Origin: Reichenbachiella carrageenanivorans
GTDB taxonomy: Bacteria > Bacteroidota > Bacteroidia > Cytophagales > Cyclobacteriaceae
Length of the DNA stretch: 64,000 nt
Direction of reading: 5' to 3'
Assembly (NCBI RefSeq): GCF_025639805.1
Contig: NZ_CP106735.1
Span: 3,815,501 to 3,879,500 of the forward strand
Positions 53,043 through 61,327 of the stretch are shown piece by piece (positions within the stretch are counted from its first letter, which is position 1; each line of letters opens with the position of its first letter). The notes below the pieces were generated by a model that was not told the DNA's origin, ran no database searches, and was given only the letters and a program-made list of their open reading frames with translations. A program made the translations under genes and the position numbers.

Positions 53043-54479
53043 ATGAATCAGCTAATTTTTATAGCCAAAAAGGAAATCAAGGTGGCCATTCGTGAAAGGC
53101 TCGTTATTTCTCTAGGAGCAATTATTATTTTGTTGTTGGGAGTAGCCTTGTATGCTGGATATATTTCCTATCGTCAGCAGCAGCAAATCATCACCCAAAC
53201 CCAGATTGAAAAGCGACAAGAGTGGTTGAATCAAGGTGACAAACATCCGCATATTGCTGCACACTACGGCACCTTTGTATTTAAACCCAAAACCATTCTG
53301 AGTCTGTTCGATTTTGGTTTAGATGCTTATACTGGCACCTCGGTCTATTTGGAAGCGCATCATCAGCATGAATTTATGTTTCGTCCAGCCCAAGATCATA
53401 GCAGTATGATCCGTTTTGGCGAACTAAGTGCTGCGTTAGTGTTGCAGGTACTCGTTCCTTTGCTCATTATTTTCTTGGCTTTTGCTTCTTTCACTCGTGA
53501 GCGGGAAAGCGGAACACTCAAACTGCTCATGAGTCAGGGGACATCTTTCAATACATTGACCTGGGGGAAAATACTGGCTTATGCTGTGATGCTGGTAGTG
53601 ATCCTGCTACCATTTTTGCTCGGTTTGGTACTCCTTTCGGTAAGTCACATGAGCTATGATGTCATTCCAGATATAATAGTCAGAGTAGCCATGCTGGTGC
53701 TGATCTATGGTCTGTATTTATGTTTCTTTATCGCTTTTTCTGTGTGGGTGTCTCTACGGTCTGGCTCAGGGAGAAATGCGCTACTTACATTACTTACCTG
53801 TTGGATATTTTTTGCCATTCTCTTGCCCAAAACAGTAGCTAACCTCAGTGAGAGTTTTTATTCGCTACCTTCCATGCGGGAGTTTAAAGCACAGATCGAT
53901 GAAACCAAGCGAAATGGACTGGATGGGAAAACGCCCCGATCTGTTCGTATGGCCAATTTGAAAAAAGAGTATCTGGAAAAATACGGGGTAGATTCGGTGC
54001 AACAGCTGCCATTCAATTTTGAAGGCGTGAGCATGCAGGCAGGGGAAGAATTTGGTGACCAAGTCTATGATTATCACCTAAATAACCTTCGTGAGATTTT
54101 TCATAAGCAAAACCAGTTGGGCAGCATCGCTAGTCTCTTCAATCCCTATCTGGCTGTACAGCACCTTTCCATGGCTCTATCAGGGACAGATACACACACC
54201 TTTATCCACTTTGAAGAAGAGGTAGAGAGATATAGAAGAGAGCTGGTGCGAAAAATGAATCAGGACATGGCCGAAAACTCTAAGTATGGAGAATTCTATG
54301 GCTACAAGGCAGGAAGTGACTTGTGGGGAGAAATCGAAGACTTTTCTTACCGAGTACCTACCGCCTGGCAGCTCCTCAGCTACTACAAATTGGAACTAAT
54401 CTCCCTGATGCTGTGGATGGCGCTTACAATGGTACTCTTACATGTTGCAAACCGAAAAATGAAACCAATCCATGAATAG
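53043..54479 (+). CDS. ABC-2-type permease (DUF3526-like), first
   Basis: The 478-residue protein has six or so membrane helices: one N-terminal (about 19-42), a large extracytoplasmic loop (about 50-130), then a cluster from about 135 (LVLQVLVPLLIIFLAFASFT) to 275, a second loop (about 280-440) and a last helix (about 448-470). ABC-2 elements are EKESGTLKLL-like (TRERESGTLKLLMSQGTSFN). The architecture matches NosY-like/DUF3526 permeases. It overlaps the next gene by 8 bases. Confidence 0.85.
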   Translation: MNQLIFIAKKEIKVAIRERLVISLGAIIILLLGVALYAGYISYRQQQQIITQTQIEKRQEWLNQGDKHPHIAAHYGTFVFKPKTILSLFDFGLDAYTGTSVYLEAHHQHEFMFRPAQDHSSMIRFGELSAALVLQVLVPLLIIFLAFASFTRERESGTLKLLMSQGTSFNTLTWGKILAYAVMLVVILLPFLLGLVLLSVSHMSYDVIPDIIVRVAMLVLIYGLYLCFFIAFSVWVSLRSGSGRNALLTLLTCWIFFAILLPKTVANLSESFYSLPSMREFKAQIDETKRNGLDGKTPRSVRMANLKKEYLEKYGVDSVQQLPFNFEGVSMQAGEEFGDQVYDYHLNNLREIFHKQNQLGSIASLFNPYLAVQHLSMALSGTDTHTFIHFEEEVERYRRELVRKMNQDMAENSKYGEFYGYKAGSDLWGEIEDFSYRVPTAWQLLSYYKLELISLMLWMALTMVLLHVANRKMKPIHE

Positions 54480-55911
54480 ACAGATTCAAACATTGATCCG
54501 CTACGAGTGGAAAACTTTTGTTCGCAACAAGTTTCAGCTGCTCCTGCTCGTCATTACCTTTCTTTTTGGTCTGTACGCTATATACTACGGACAGTCAGAA
54601 ATTAATGCACAGCGGGAAACGATCAACGCAGTAACTGCTCTAGAGACAAAAGAGTTTTCTCAATACAAAGGCAGTTTTACTACAGAAATGGAAAACCAGA
54701 CGCAGGAGCAAACACAGGATATAGCTTCCCGTCCAGAGTATGCCTGGTATCGCCATGGTTATCATGCTATTTTACCTCCACACGATTATGCTCCACTGGC
54801 GATCGGCCAGCGTGATCTGTTTCGGTACTACTATCGCCTTACGGGCACGAGCTTGCATTATCAGCTGTTTGAAAATGAACTGGCCAACCCTGTGAACCTC
54901 TTAACGGGCAATTTTGATCTCTCTTTCCTGCTGGTTTATTTGTTTCCGCTGCTGATTATCGCCTTTTGCTATGGTTTGTTTTCTTCTGAAAAGGAAAGCG
55001 GTACGCTTGCACTCTTACAGATACAGGCCGTGAGCATCCGAAAAATCATGCTGGTTCGCATGGCATTTTATTTCGTACTGATCACGGGACTGGCAATATT
55101 CATTTCGCTCATAGGTCTATGTTCATCAGGCAATCCTTTCACAGAGGAAAACATGTTGCCTGCCATCGCATGGGTGATAGGGACCACTTTGTATTGTGCC
55201 TTTTGGTTTGGGCTGCTGTTTTTAATCATAAGCTTTAAGAAAGGTTCGGCTTTCAATGCCATTTCCGCTGCTGGTTGCTGGTTGTTATTGCTCATTGTAG
55301 TTCCAGCAGTACTCAATGTGATTGTTACCGTCAAGTATCCTTTGAGCAGTGCAACATTGGCTGGCCTCACTCGCAGAACTGGGCTCGAAAATGAGGATGA
55401 CGAAGAGGAGTCCAAAGAAGTAATTATGGAATTCCTTGCTCACAAGCCAGAGCTGGCTGGGAGTGATAGCTTAATGAAAAACAACATGCTCCCAAAAGCT
55501 TATGCGGCTTTTACCACACTAAAAGACATCAACAGCCAACAGGAAGTGGATCACTATAATGACAAGGTGGCGAAAAGGAATCAATGGACATCACAGTTTC
55601 TATGGCTCAGCCCAGCAGTAAACATGCAGGAGATTTTGGCTGAGATAACGCAAACAGACCTCAATACTTTTCTTGATTTTCAGAATGCGTTAGCGGATTT
55701 TCATGGTAAAATCACAGACTTCTACTTCACGCGCCTGTTCTGGGACCGACCAATTTTATTGGAAGATTACGAGCAATTGCCTGTTTTTGAGATGTCCGAA
55801 GATCTAAATCGCGGGAACATCATTTGGTTTGGCTTGGGCAAAATTTTGATAGCGGCAGGGCTGGTGTTTTTAGTAGGCTTTTTCAGAATAAATGGAGGAA
55901 TCAAAAAATGA
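54472..55911 (+). CDS. ABC-2-type permease (DUF3526-like), second
   Basis: The 479-residue protein is a divergent paralogue of the preceding permease with the same layout: N-terminal helix (about 20-38), long outer loop with HGYHAILPPHDYAPLAIGQR, a helix cluster (about 150-280) containing SSEKESGTLALLQIQ, a second loop and a final helix (about 455-475). The His/Tyr/Pro-rich loop is a possible metal or partner site (inference). It overlaps the following COG0523 GTPase by 4 bases (ATGA), so the two are translationally coupled. Confidence 0.85.
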   Translation: MNRQIQTLIRYEWKTFVRNKFQLLLLVITFLFGLYAIYYGQSEINAQRETINAVTALETKEFSQYKGSFTTEMENQTQEQTQDIASRPEYAWYRHGYHAILPPHDYAPLAIGQRDLFRYYYRLTGTSLHYQLFENELANPVNLLTGNFDLSFLLVYLFPLLIIAFCYGLFSSEKESGTLALLQIQAVSIRKIMLVRMAFYFVLITGLAIFISLIGLCSSGNPFTEENMLPAIAWVIGTTLYCAFWFGLLFLIISFKKGSAFNAISAAGCWLLLLIVVPAVLNVIVTVKYPLSSATLAGLTRRTGLENEDDEEESKEVIMEFLAHKPELAGSDSLMKNNMLPKAYAAFTTLKDINSQQEVDHYNDKVAKRNQWTSQFLWLSPAVNMQEILAEITQTDLNTFLDFQNALADFHGKITDFYFTRLFWDRPILLEDYEQLPVFEMSEDLNRGNIIWFGLGKILIAAGLVFLVGFFRINGGIKK

Positions 55912-56888
55912 AAACAAAACCTGTACATATCATTACTAGTTTTCTGGGTGCTGGAAAAACTACCTTTCTAAATCATTTCATCAAAGAGCGCTTGCCCGAA
56001 CGAATCTTTGTTATTGAAAATGAATGCGGAGCTACCAATGTAGATGGTGCCCTGATCATGGATGGTACAGAAGAAATCGTGGAACTCACATCTGGGTGTC
56101 TCTGCTGTTCTCTGGCTGATGGACTACTAGACATACTTCAGGATGTCTATAACCGAAGGGACGAATACGATCGTTTGGTCATCGAAACGACCGGTATTGC
56201 AGACCCAAGTTCTATCGTGCAGGTTTTCTTAGAAAATCCAGCTGTGGAAAAAGCCTTTTCGTTCCAGCAAGTGATCTGCTTGGTGGATGCTGGACTGGTG
56301 GTGGAGTGGTTAGATGAAGCTGAAGAGGCATTGCGCCAAATAGCCATAGCAGATGTGCTACTGGTCAACAAGATTGACCAAATTGCAGAAGGCAAACTTC
56401 ATCAAGTACTAGCAACACTCAACGGAATAAACCCACAAGCCAAGTCATATACTGGTTATGATGGCATTTTCCCCATAGAAGACATTCTTCAAATGGGTAC
56501 AATAAACCCAGAAGCGATAGAAGCGGTTACAAACACTCAAGGACACCATCATTTTCAACATGGTGAAACCAACAATCACAAGATCTCAACTTTTACACTC
56601 GACTTTTCTCACCCGTTGGATCTTAATGAGCTACAGCTGGATCTCAACCGGATCATACATCTGTATCGTCACCAGGTCTATCGTGTCAAAGGGGTCATTG
56701 CTATCCCGCATTACCCCAATCGAGTGATCCTACAATCAGTCAGAAGTACGTTTGTTGCAACAGACGGCACTCCATGGGAAGATGAAAATAACCGCGAAGG
56801 AAGACTTGTTTTCATAGGTAGAGGACTTAAGAAAGAAGCTTTCGAGAAGATGTTTAATCAGCATTTAGTATTTCCTTCTATCTCCTGA
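55908..56888 (+). CDS. COG0523 metallochaperone GTPase (CobW/P47K family), short form
   Basis: From ATG 55908 (preceded by GGAGG) the protein is 326 residues. GTPase motifs are GAGKTT (14-19), ETTGIADP and LVNKIDQI; the family's CxCC metal site is SGCLCC (Cys64, 66, 67). A His-rich insert (about 211-225, GHHHFQHGETNNHK) is typical of zinc-related members, and a C-terminal CobW_C domain follows. These proteins deliver metal, chiefly zinc, to clients under limitation. It is coupled to the ABC-2 permease and is the second half of a pair with the gene at 59987. Confidence 0.92.
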   Translation: MKTKPVHIITSFLGAGKTTFLNHFIKERLPERIFVIENECGATNVDGALIMDGTEEIVELTSGCLCCSLADGLLDILQDVYNRRDEYDRLVIETTGIADPSSIVQVFLENPAVEKAFSFQQVICLVDAGLVVEWLDEAEEALRQIAIADVLLVNKIDQIAEGKLHQVLATLNGINPQAKSYTGYDGIFPIEDILQMGTINPEAIEAVTNTQGHHHFQHGETNNHKISTFTLDFSHPLDLNELQLDLNRIIHLYRHQVYRVKGVIAIPHYPNRVILQSVRSTFVATDGTPWEDENNREGRLVFIGRGLKKEAFEKMFNQHLVFPSIS

Positions 56889-56926
56889 TACACCCCTCAA
56901 TTATTGAAAAAAATATTTAATCTGGC

Positions 56927-59230
56927 ATGAATAAAATGCATCATTTTTTATCCTCAAGAAACTATAGGAGATCAAGAACACCATCGGATGATTCCTATGT
57001 GACAGCAGAGAACTGTTTAAAGATAAGGCGACTTTTTATATCCGTATTTTGTGCTTTGGCGACCTCTGTTTCTGCGCAGGATAATAGCAATCAAAATTTT
57101 CCACCCCCAGAAATACCTACTGAAATCAGAGCTATTCCTACCACAGAGGGTATTAGAATTGATGGGAAATTAATTGAGATCCCTTGGAAAAATGCACCCG
57201 TAACCCATGATTTTTATCGAATAGAGCCTCGTCAGGGTGGCACCTATCGGTATCAGACACAGGTGAGGTTGCTTTATGACGAGAAGAATCTATATGTAGG
57301 TGTTTTTTGTACAGACTCCCTCGGAAAAAAAGGTATTCGGGTGCAAGACTTACGAAGGGATTTTTCTTGGGGAGAAAATGATGCTTTTGGTATTCAGTTG
57401 GATCCGCAAAACCTAACGCAATACTGTGTATCGTTCCAAACTACTCCCTATGGCAATCAGCGGGACATGCAAAACTTCAATGACAACAATACAGATGACA
57501 ATTGGAATGCCCTCTGGACGGTACGGACACATCAGACTGACTCGGGCTACTTTGCAGAGTTTGCCATTCCTTTCAAGTCTATTCGGTACGAGCGACCTGA
57601 AATAGCAGATTCTGTGACCTGGGGTATTACCTTTACACGTCTGGCTCGCAGGGAGTATGAACAAACCGTATTTCCAGCCATTCCTCAGTCTTTTTCTCCC
57701 TATCGGATGACGTATGCCGCTCAACTCAAAGGGCTCACCGTTCCCGAACCGAGTGCCAATGTGAGGATAGAACCCTATTTTCTTTATCAGTATGAGGATA
57801 CTGAAATTAACGGTCAAACTATTTCGGATGATAATGTGAAATTAGGTGGAGATATCAAATGGGCGATCAATCCACGCTCGGTTTTAGATCTTACTTTCAA
57901 TACTGATTTTGCACAAGCTGATGTGGATCAGGCTGTCAATAATCTGGAAAGATTCAACGTCTATTTTCCTGAAAAGAGGCAATTTTTCTTAGAGAACTCA
58001 GGTATCTGGGCTGGGGCGGCTGACCGTTCGGTTATCCCCTTTTTTAGCAGAACCATTGGCTTGCAGGGCAATTTTAATGCAGAACCCGCTCGGATCGATG
58101 GAGGTGCAAGATATACCATGCGAAATGATGACCGATCCACGGCAGGACTGTACATGCACCAAGCTCAAACCGCCAACTCTCCAGCTGCAAGTTTTGCCGT
58201 AGGTCGTTATATTCAAAATTATGGAAAGGAAAATAATGTAGGTATCATGTTCACTCATCGGCTAGATGAGGCTTCCAAAGAACTGGGAGTGACACAAAGC
58301 AACAATACAACCTTGACTGTGGATGGGTTGATCCGTCCCAAAAGCGAACTGACCTTCTCCTACTTATTATCAGGATCACGGGATAATTCCAATGACACCT
58401 TAGGTCTAGCAGGAAAGCTATTTGCGGGCTATAACACCAATAAGTTTTACTTAGGCTGGCTAACTAATTTCGTCACAGAAGATTACAATCCAGATATGGG
58501 GTTTGTCTTTCAGAAAAATGTAATCTGGCATAACCCAGGTGGTTATTTCATCTGGCGGCCAAAAAGTATACCTTGGATCAGGCGTTTTGATCCTGGAGCC
58601 TTTTTCAACTATTATCAGGACGCAAGCGATCCTACTAATTTTCAGCAGGCCAGTATTTACTTGTTTCCTATTTACGTGTACTTCACGGATGGCAGCTTTT
58701 TTGAATATGCCATTTATCCAACCTGGCAAAACATCAATTTCGATTTTGCCCCTTTAGGAATATCCATCGCTCAAGACGAATATTATTATACTCGTCATCA
58801 GATCAACTACAATTCGGATCAATCAAGGAAATTATCAGTATCAGGAAAACTTGGTTGGGGTGGTTTTTATAATGGCAAGCGTTTAACAGCGAATGGAGGG
58901 TTGCGTTATGCGCCTATTCCACATGTGGCATTTACAGCTGATTATGAATACAACAACTTGGATAACTTAGGTGTATTGTTGGAAGATTTGGATACACACT
59001 TGGTCACTTTTGGGGCAAGATTTGCACTTAATCCACGTTTACAACTTTCTGCTTTTTACCAATACAATTCATTTGATGAGCAAGGTCGGTGGAACGTTCG
59101 TGGAAGTTGGGAATACCGCCCTTTGTCTTTTATCTATTTAGTGTTTAATGACACTCAAATCAATGGACTGGAACACCCCCTTGAACAGCAGCAGTTGATT
59201 GGGAAGGTCACTTTTTTGAAGCAGTTCTAA
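56927..59230 (+). CDS. DUF5916 outer-membrane protein with CBM9-like N-domain
   Basis: The 767-residue protein has an N-terminal domain (about 55-230, RIDGKLIEIPWKNAPVTHDF, then DAFGIQLDPQNLTQYCVSFQ) like family 9 carbohydrate-binding modules, and a large barrel (about 270-767) ending GKVTFLKQF, as in DUF5916 proteins. The first 36 residues (RNYRRSRTPSDDSY and so on) precede the real signal peptide (FISVFCALATSVSAQ), so translation may begin at GTG 56999 instead. It lies 38 bases after the GTPase gene and could share its operon. Role in metal uptake is unproven. Confidence 0.82.
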   Translation: MNKMHHFLSSRNYRRSRTPSDDSYVTAENCLKIRRLFISVFCALATSVSAQDNSNQNFPPPEIPTEIRAIPTTEGIRIDGKLIEIPWKNAPVTHDFYRIEPRQGGTYRYQTQVRLLYDEKNLYVGVFCTDSLGKKGIRVQDLRRDFSWGENDAFGIQLDPQNLTQYCVSFQTTPYGNQRDMQNFNDNNTDDNWNALWTVRTHQTDSGYFAEFAIPFKSIRYERPEIADSVTWGITFTRLARREYEQTVFPAIPQSFSPYRMTYAAQLKGLTVPEPSANVRIEPYFLYQYEDTEINGQTISDDNVKLGGDIKWAINPRSVLDLTFNTDFAQADVDQAVNNLERFNVYFPEKRQFFLENSGIWAGAADRSVIPFFSRTIGLQGNFNAEPARIDGGARYTMRNDDRSTAGLYMHQAQTANSPAASFAVGRYIQNYGKENNVGIMFTHRLDEASKELGVTQSNNTTLTVDGLIRPKSELTFSYLLSGSRDNSNDTLGLAGKLFAGYNTNKFYLGWLTNFVTEDYNPDMGFVFQKNVIWHNPGGYFIWRPKSIPWIRRFDPGAFFNYYQDASDPTNFQQASIYLFPIYVYFTDGSFFEYAIYPTWQNINFDFAPLGISIAQDEYYYTRHQINYNSDQSRKLSVSGKLGWGGFYNGKRLTANGGLRYAPIPHVAFTADYEYNNLDNLGVLLEDLDTHLVTFGARFALNPRLQLSAFYQYNSFDEQGRWNVRGSWEYRPLSFIYLVFNDTQINGLEHPLEQQQLIGKVTFLKQF

Positions 59231-59238
59231 CAACTATT

Positions 59239-59418
59239 TTAGGCTTTACATTCCTGCATATACCACTGATTAACTGAGAATTCGTTAGAGACCTCTGGAA
59301 CTTCTATATCTTCAAGGCAATAAGTTTGATGGCACTCATCGCAAACAAAGTGAAGGTAATAATAAGCTTCCTCCTCCTTACTGTACTTGTCCGTAAAACG
59401 TACATCGAAAAGTGTTTC
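59239..59418 (-). pseudogene. C-terminal remnant of a Fur-family (Zur-like) regulator
   Basis: The 59-codon frame reads ETLFDVRFTDKYSKEEEAYY, then YLHFVCDECHQTYCLEDIEV up to a stop after MQECKA. This is the dimerisation half of a Fur-family protein, with the structural CxxC (CDEC) and following CLEDIEVP typical of Bacteroidota Zur/Fur-like proteins. The winged-helix DNA-binding half is gone: an in-frame TAG (59419-59421) stands directly upstream. The last CxxC expected at the end is also shortened. It lies among metal-uptake genes and two operator pairs, so it may be the relic of the local regulator. Confidence 0.65.
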
Positions 59419-59421
59419 CTA

Positions 59422-59490
59422 AGTGATTTTAGTTTGAGCCCAAGCAGACGAACTCAGCATAAAAAATAATATAATCGCAAACCTATTAAA
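59422..59490 (-). pseudogene. Signal-peptide stub upstream of the Fur remnant
   Basis: In the same frame as the Fur piece, 23 codons encode NRFAIILFFMLSSSAWAQ and then TKIT before TAG. This is a textbook signal peptide with the Ala-x-Ala-Gln cleavage end of Bacteroidota, but the expected ATG is TTT and nothing follows it. It looks like the front end of a deleted exported-protein gene joined to the Fur fragment. Confidence 0.45.
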
Positions 59491-59503
59491 CTAAATCAAT
59501 AAA

Positions 59504-59518
59504 TGCAACATTATTGCA
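59504..59518. promoter_or_regulatory. Operator copy 3 (palindrome over the -33 element)
   Basis: TGCAACATTATTGCA is the same 15-bp motif as before the receptor operon. Its TTG (59514-59516) serves as the -33 element of the MerC promoter. Confidence 0.7.
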
Positions 59519-59544
59519 TATGATGGCTTTAAATGTTATACTTG
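59514..59544 (+). promoter_or_regulatory. Promoter of the MerC-COG0523 unit
   Basis: TTG (59514-59516), 20 bases, then TATACTTG (59537-59544), one base off TAnnTTTG. Both elements overlap operators, as at 48.7 kb. Confidence 0.5.
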
Positions 59545-59557
59545 CAATATTATTGCA
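59543..59557. promoter_or_regulatory. Operator copy 4 (perfect palindrome over the -7 element)
   Basis: TGCAATATTATTGCA matches its own reverse complement except at the centre. It begins in the -7 element and ends 14 bases before the MerC start codon, the same spacing class as copy 2. Confidence 0.75.
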
Positions 59558-59571
59558 TTTAAAAAGTATAC

Positions 59572-59973
59572 ATGAAAAATCAATTTATCGGGCTCCATTT
59601 GGATTTTGTCGGTTTCAGTGCTTCGCTACTTTGTTCCTTACATTGTGCAACTCTTCCCTCCTTGCTCAGTCTTACCTCTCTAGCCAGCCTTCAGTTTCTG
59701 AATACATTCTGGATTGAATACTCCATTATCTTAGTGAGTTTTTCCATTGCTTCTTATGCATTAGTGCATGGTTATCGCAAGCATCATCAAAAGCCAACGG
59801 CATTGGTTATTGTTCTATCAGGATTCATTCTAATTATTAGTGGTCACCTATTTCAGGCCGAATGGCACGAAACCGTGCTAACACCTTGTGGGGCGGCAGT
59901 AGTGGCGATTGCTCATTTTGTTAACTGGATCCAGATAAAGCAATCCAGTGTAGAATTCCCTGATTGTCAATAA
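59572..59973 (+). CDS. MerC-domain membrane protein
   Basis: The 133-residue protein has four membrane helices and the MerC-type Cys pair in the first ([13 protein letters not shown]), with a further Cys in TPCGAAVVA and a His-rich loop (HGYRKHHQK). MerC proteins move mercury in Gram-negative operons, but stand-alone members in Bacteroidota often sit with COG0523 genes and metal regulators; zinc or another thiophilic ion is more likely here, as no mer genes are present. It is the first gene of a two-gene unit with the GTPase at 59987 (13-base gap). Confidence 0.85.
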   Translation: MKNQFIGLHLDFVGFSASLLCSLHCATLPSLLSLTSLASLQFLNTFWIEYSIILVSFSIASYALVHGYRKHHQKPTALVIVLSGFILIISGHLFQAEWHETVLTPCGAAVVAIAHFVNWIQIKQSSVEFPDCQ

Positions 59974-59986
59974 AAACTTCATAATA

Positions 59987-61186
59987 ATGTTTGGAACAAA
60001 AAAATTACCCGTGACTGTGCTCAGTGGCTTTCTAGGCGCAGGCAAGACTACCCTGCTCAATCATGTACTACATAATCGTCAAGGATTAAAAGTGGCCGTG
60101 ATCGTCAATGACATGAGCGAAGTAAATGTAGATAGTCAGTTGGTACAAAACGAAATCAAACTATCACGTACCGATGAAAAGCTGGTGGAAATGAGTAACG
60201 GCTGTATCTGTTGCACCCTGCGTGAGGATTTGATGATAGAGGTGGAAAGATTAGCCAAGATGAAAAAATTTGATTACCTGCTTATTGAGAGCACAGGGAT
60301 TTCCGAGCCTATTCCAGTAGCCCAGACCTTTTCTTTTGCTACAGGGGATGAACTTTATGACTTGACCAAATTTAGTCGACTGGACACTATGGTTACCGTA
60401 GTAGATGCTTTCAATTTCTTCAAAGACTTTGGCAGTACCGATACTATTCTGGACAGAAGTATGACAGACGATAGTGAAGACACACGTACCATTGTGAACC
60501 TGCTCACCGATCAAGTAGAGTTTGCCAATATTATACTACTCAACAAAACTGATCTAGTGAGCGAAGCACAATTGGGTTTGCTTGAAGGTACATTTAAAAA
60601 ACTTAACCCTGAAGCACAAATTATCAGAACCTCTTATGGAAAAGTAGATCCAAAAACCATCCTCAACACTAAATTATTTAACTATGACCAAGCAGAACAG
60701 GCTGCTGGATGGATCAAGGAGCTAAATAACGAACATACGCCTGAAACCGAAGAATATGGCATTTCCTCTTTTGTATTTAGAGAACGTAAGCCTTTTCACC
60801 CTAAACGCTTTTGGCATTATGTCAATAATGAATGGCCTAATAGTGTCATTCGCAGTAAAGGTCTCTTTTGGCTTGCTTCCAGACCAGACCAAGCGCTGAT
60901 GTGGAGCCAAGCTGGGGGCTCCCTGAAAGCCGATCCCTACGGAAGGTGGTGGGCTTCAGTCCCCATGAAAGAAAGAGCACAGAATCAAGCATACATGGAA
61001 AACCAACAAGTTATTATGAAAAAATGGGACGAAAAATGGGGTGATCGTATGAATGAGCTTGTGATCATTGGGCAGGATATGGATGAAAAATCCATTACCG
61101 ATGCTTTAAAAAAATGTCTGGCCAATGAATTGGAAGCGACTACTATGGCTTCTGATAGTCCTTTTGAAGATAACTGGCCTATATAA
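59987..61186 (+). CDS. COG0523 metallochaperone GTPase (ZigA/YciC-like), long form
   Basis: The 399-residue protein has GFLGAGKTT (14-22), [10 protein letters not shown], the CxCC site SNGCICC (Cys73, 75, 76), ESTGISEP and LLNKTDLV. Its long C-terminal CobW_C domain ([20 protein letters not shown], then [20 protein letters not shown]) is that of ZigA/YciC-type proteins induced under zinc starvation. It is only distantly similar to the short GTPase at 55908. It ends the zinc-type locus; a stretch without genes follows. Confidence 0.94.
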   Translation: MFGTKKLPVTVLSGFLGAGKTTLLNHVLHNRQGLKVAVIVNDMSEVNVDSQLVQNEIKLSRTDEKLVEMSNGCICCTLREDLMIEVERLAKMKKFDYLLIESTGISEPIPVAQTFSFATGDELYDLTKFSRLDTMVTVVDAFNFFKDFGSTDTILDRSMTDDSEDTRTIVNLLTDQVEFANIILLNKTDLVSEAQLGLLEGTFKKLNPEAQIIRTSYGKVDPKTILNTKLFNYDQAEQAAGWIKELNNEHTPETEEYGISSFVFRERKPFHPKRFWHYVNNEWPNSVIRSKGLFWLASRPDQALMWSQAGGSLKADPYGRWWASVPMKERAQNQAYMENQQVIMKKWDEKWGDRMNELVIIGQDMDEKSITDALKKCLANELEATTMASDSPFEDNWPI

Positions 61187-61327
61187 TTAAAAGGAGGCTC
61201 GACTGAACGGAGTTTTACCATTACAGTAAAAGACACAAAGCTTAGGCTCTGGAAATGACGAATTTTGGTTGAGGTAAAAAATTTTCAGGTGAATTTTTAA
61301 GTCTTACCAAGCGGAAACAATAGACAA

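Noticed and set aside
59572..59973. Mercury-resistance operon suggested by MerC
   Set aside because: No merA, merP, merT or merR is present; neighbours are COG0523 GTPases and Fur-family remains.
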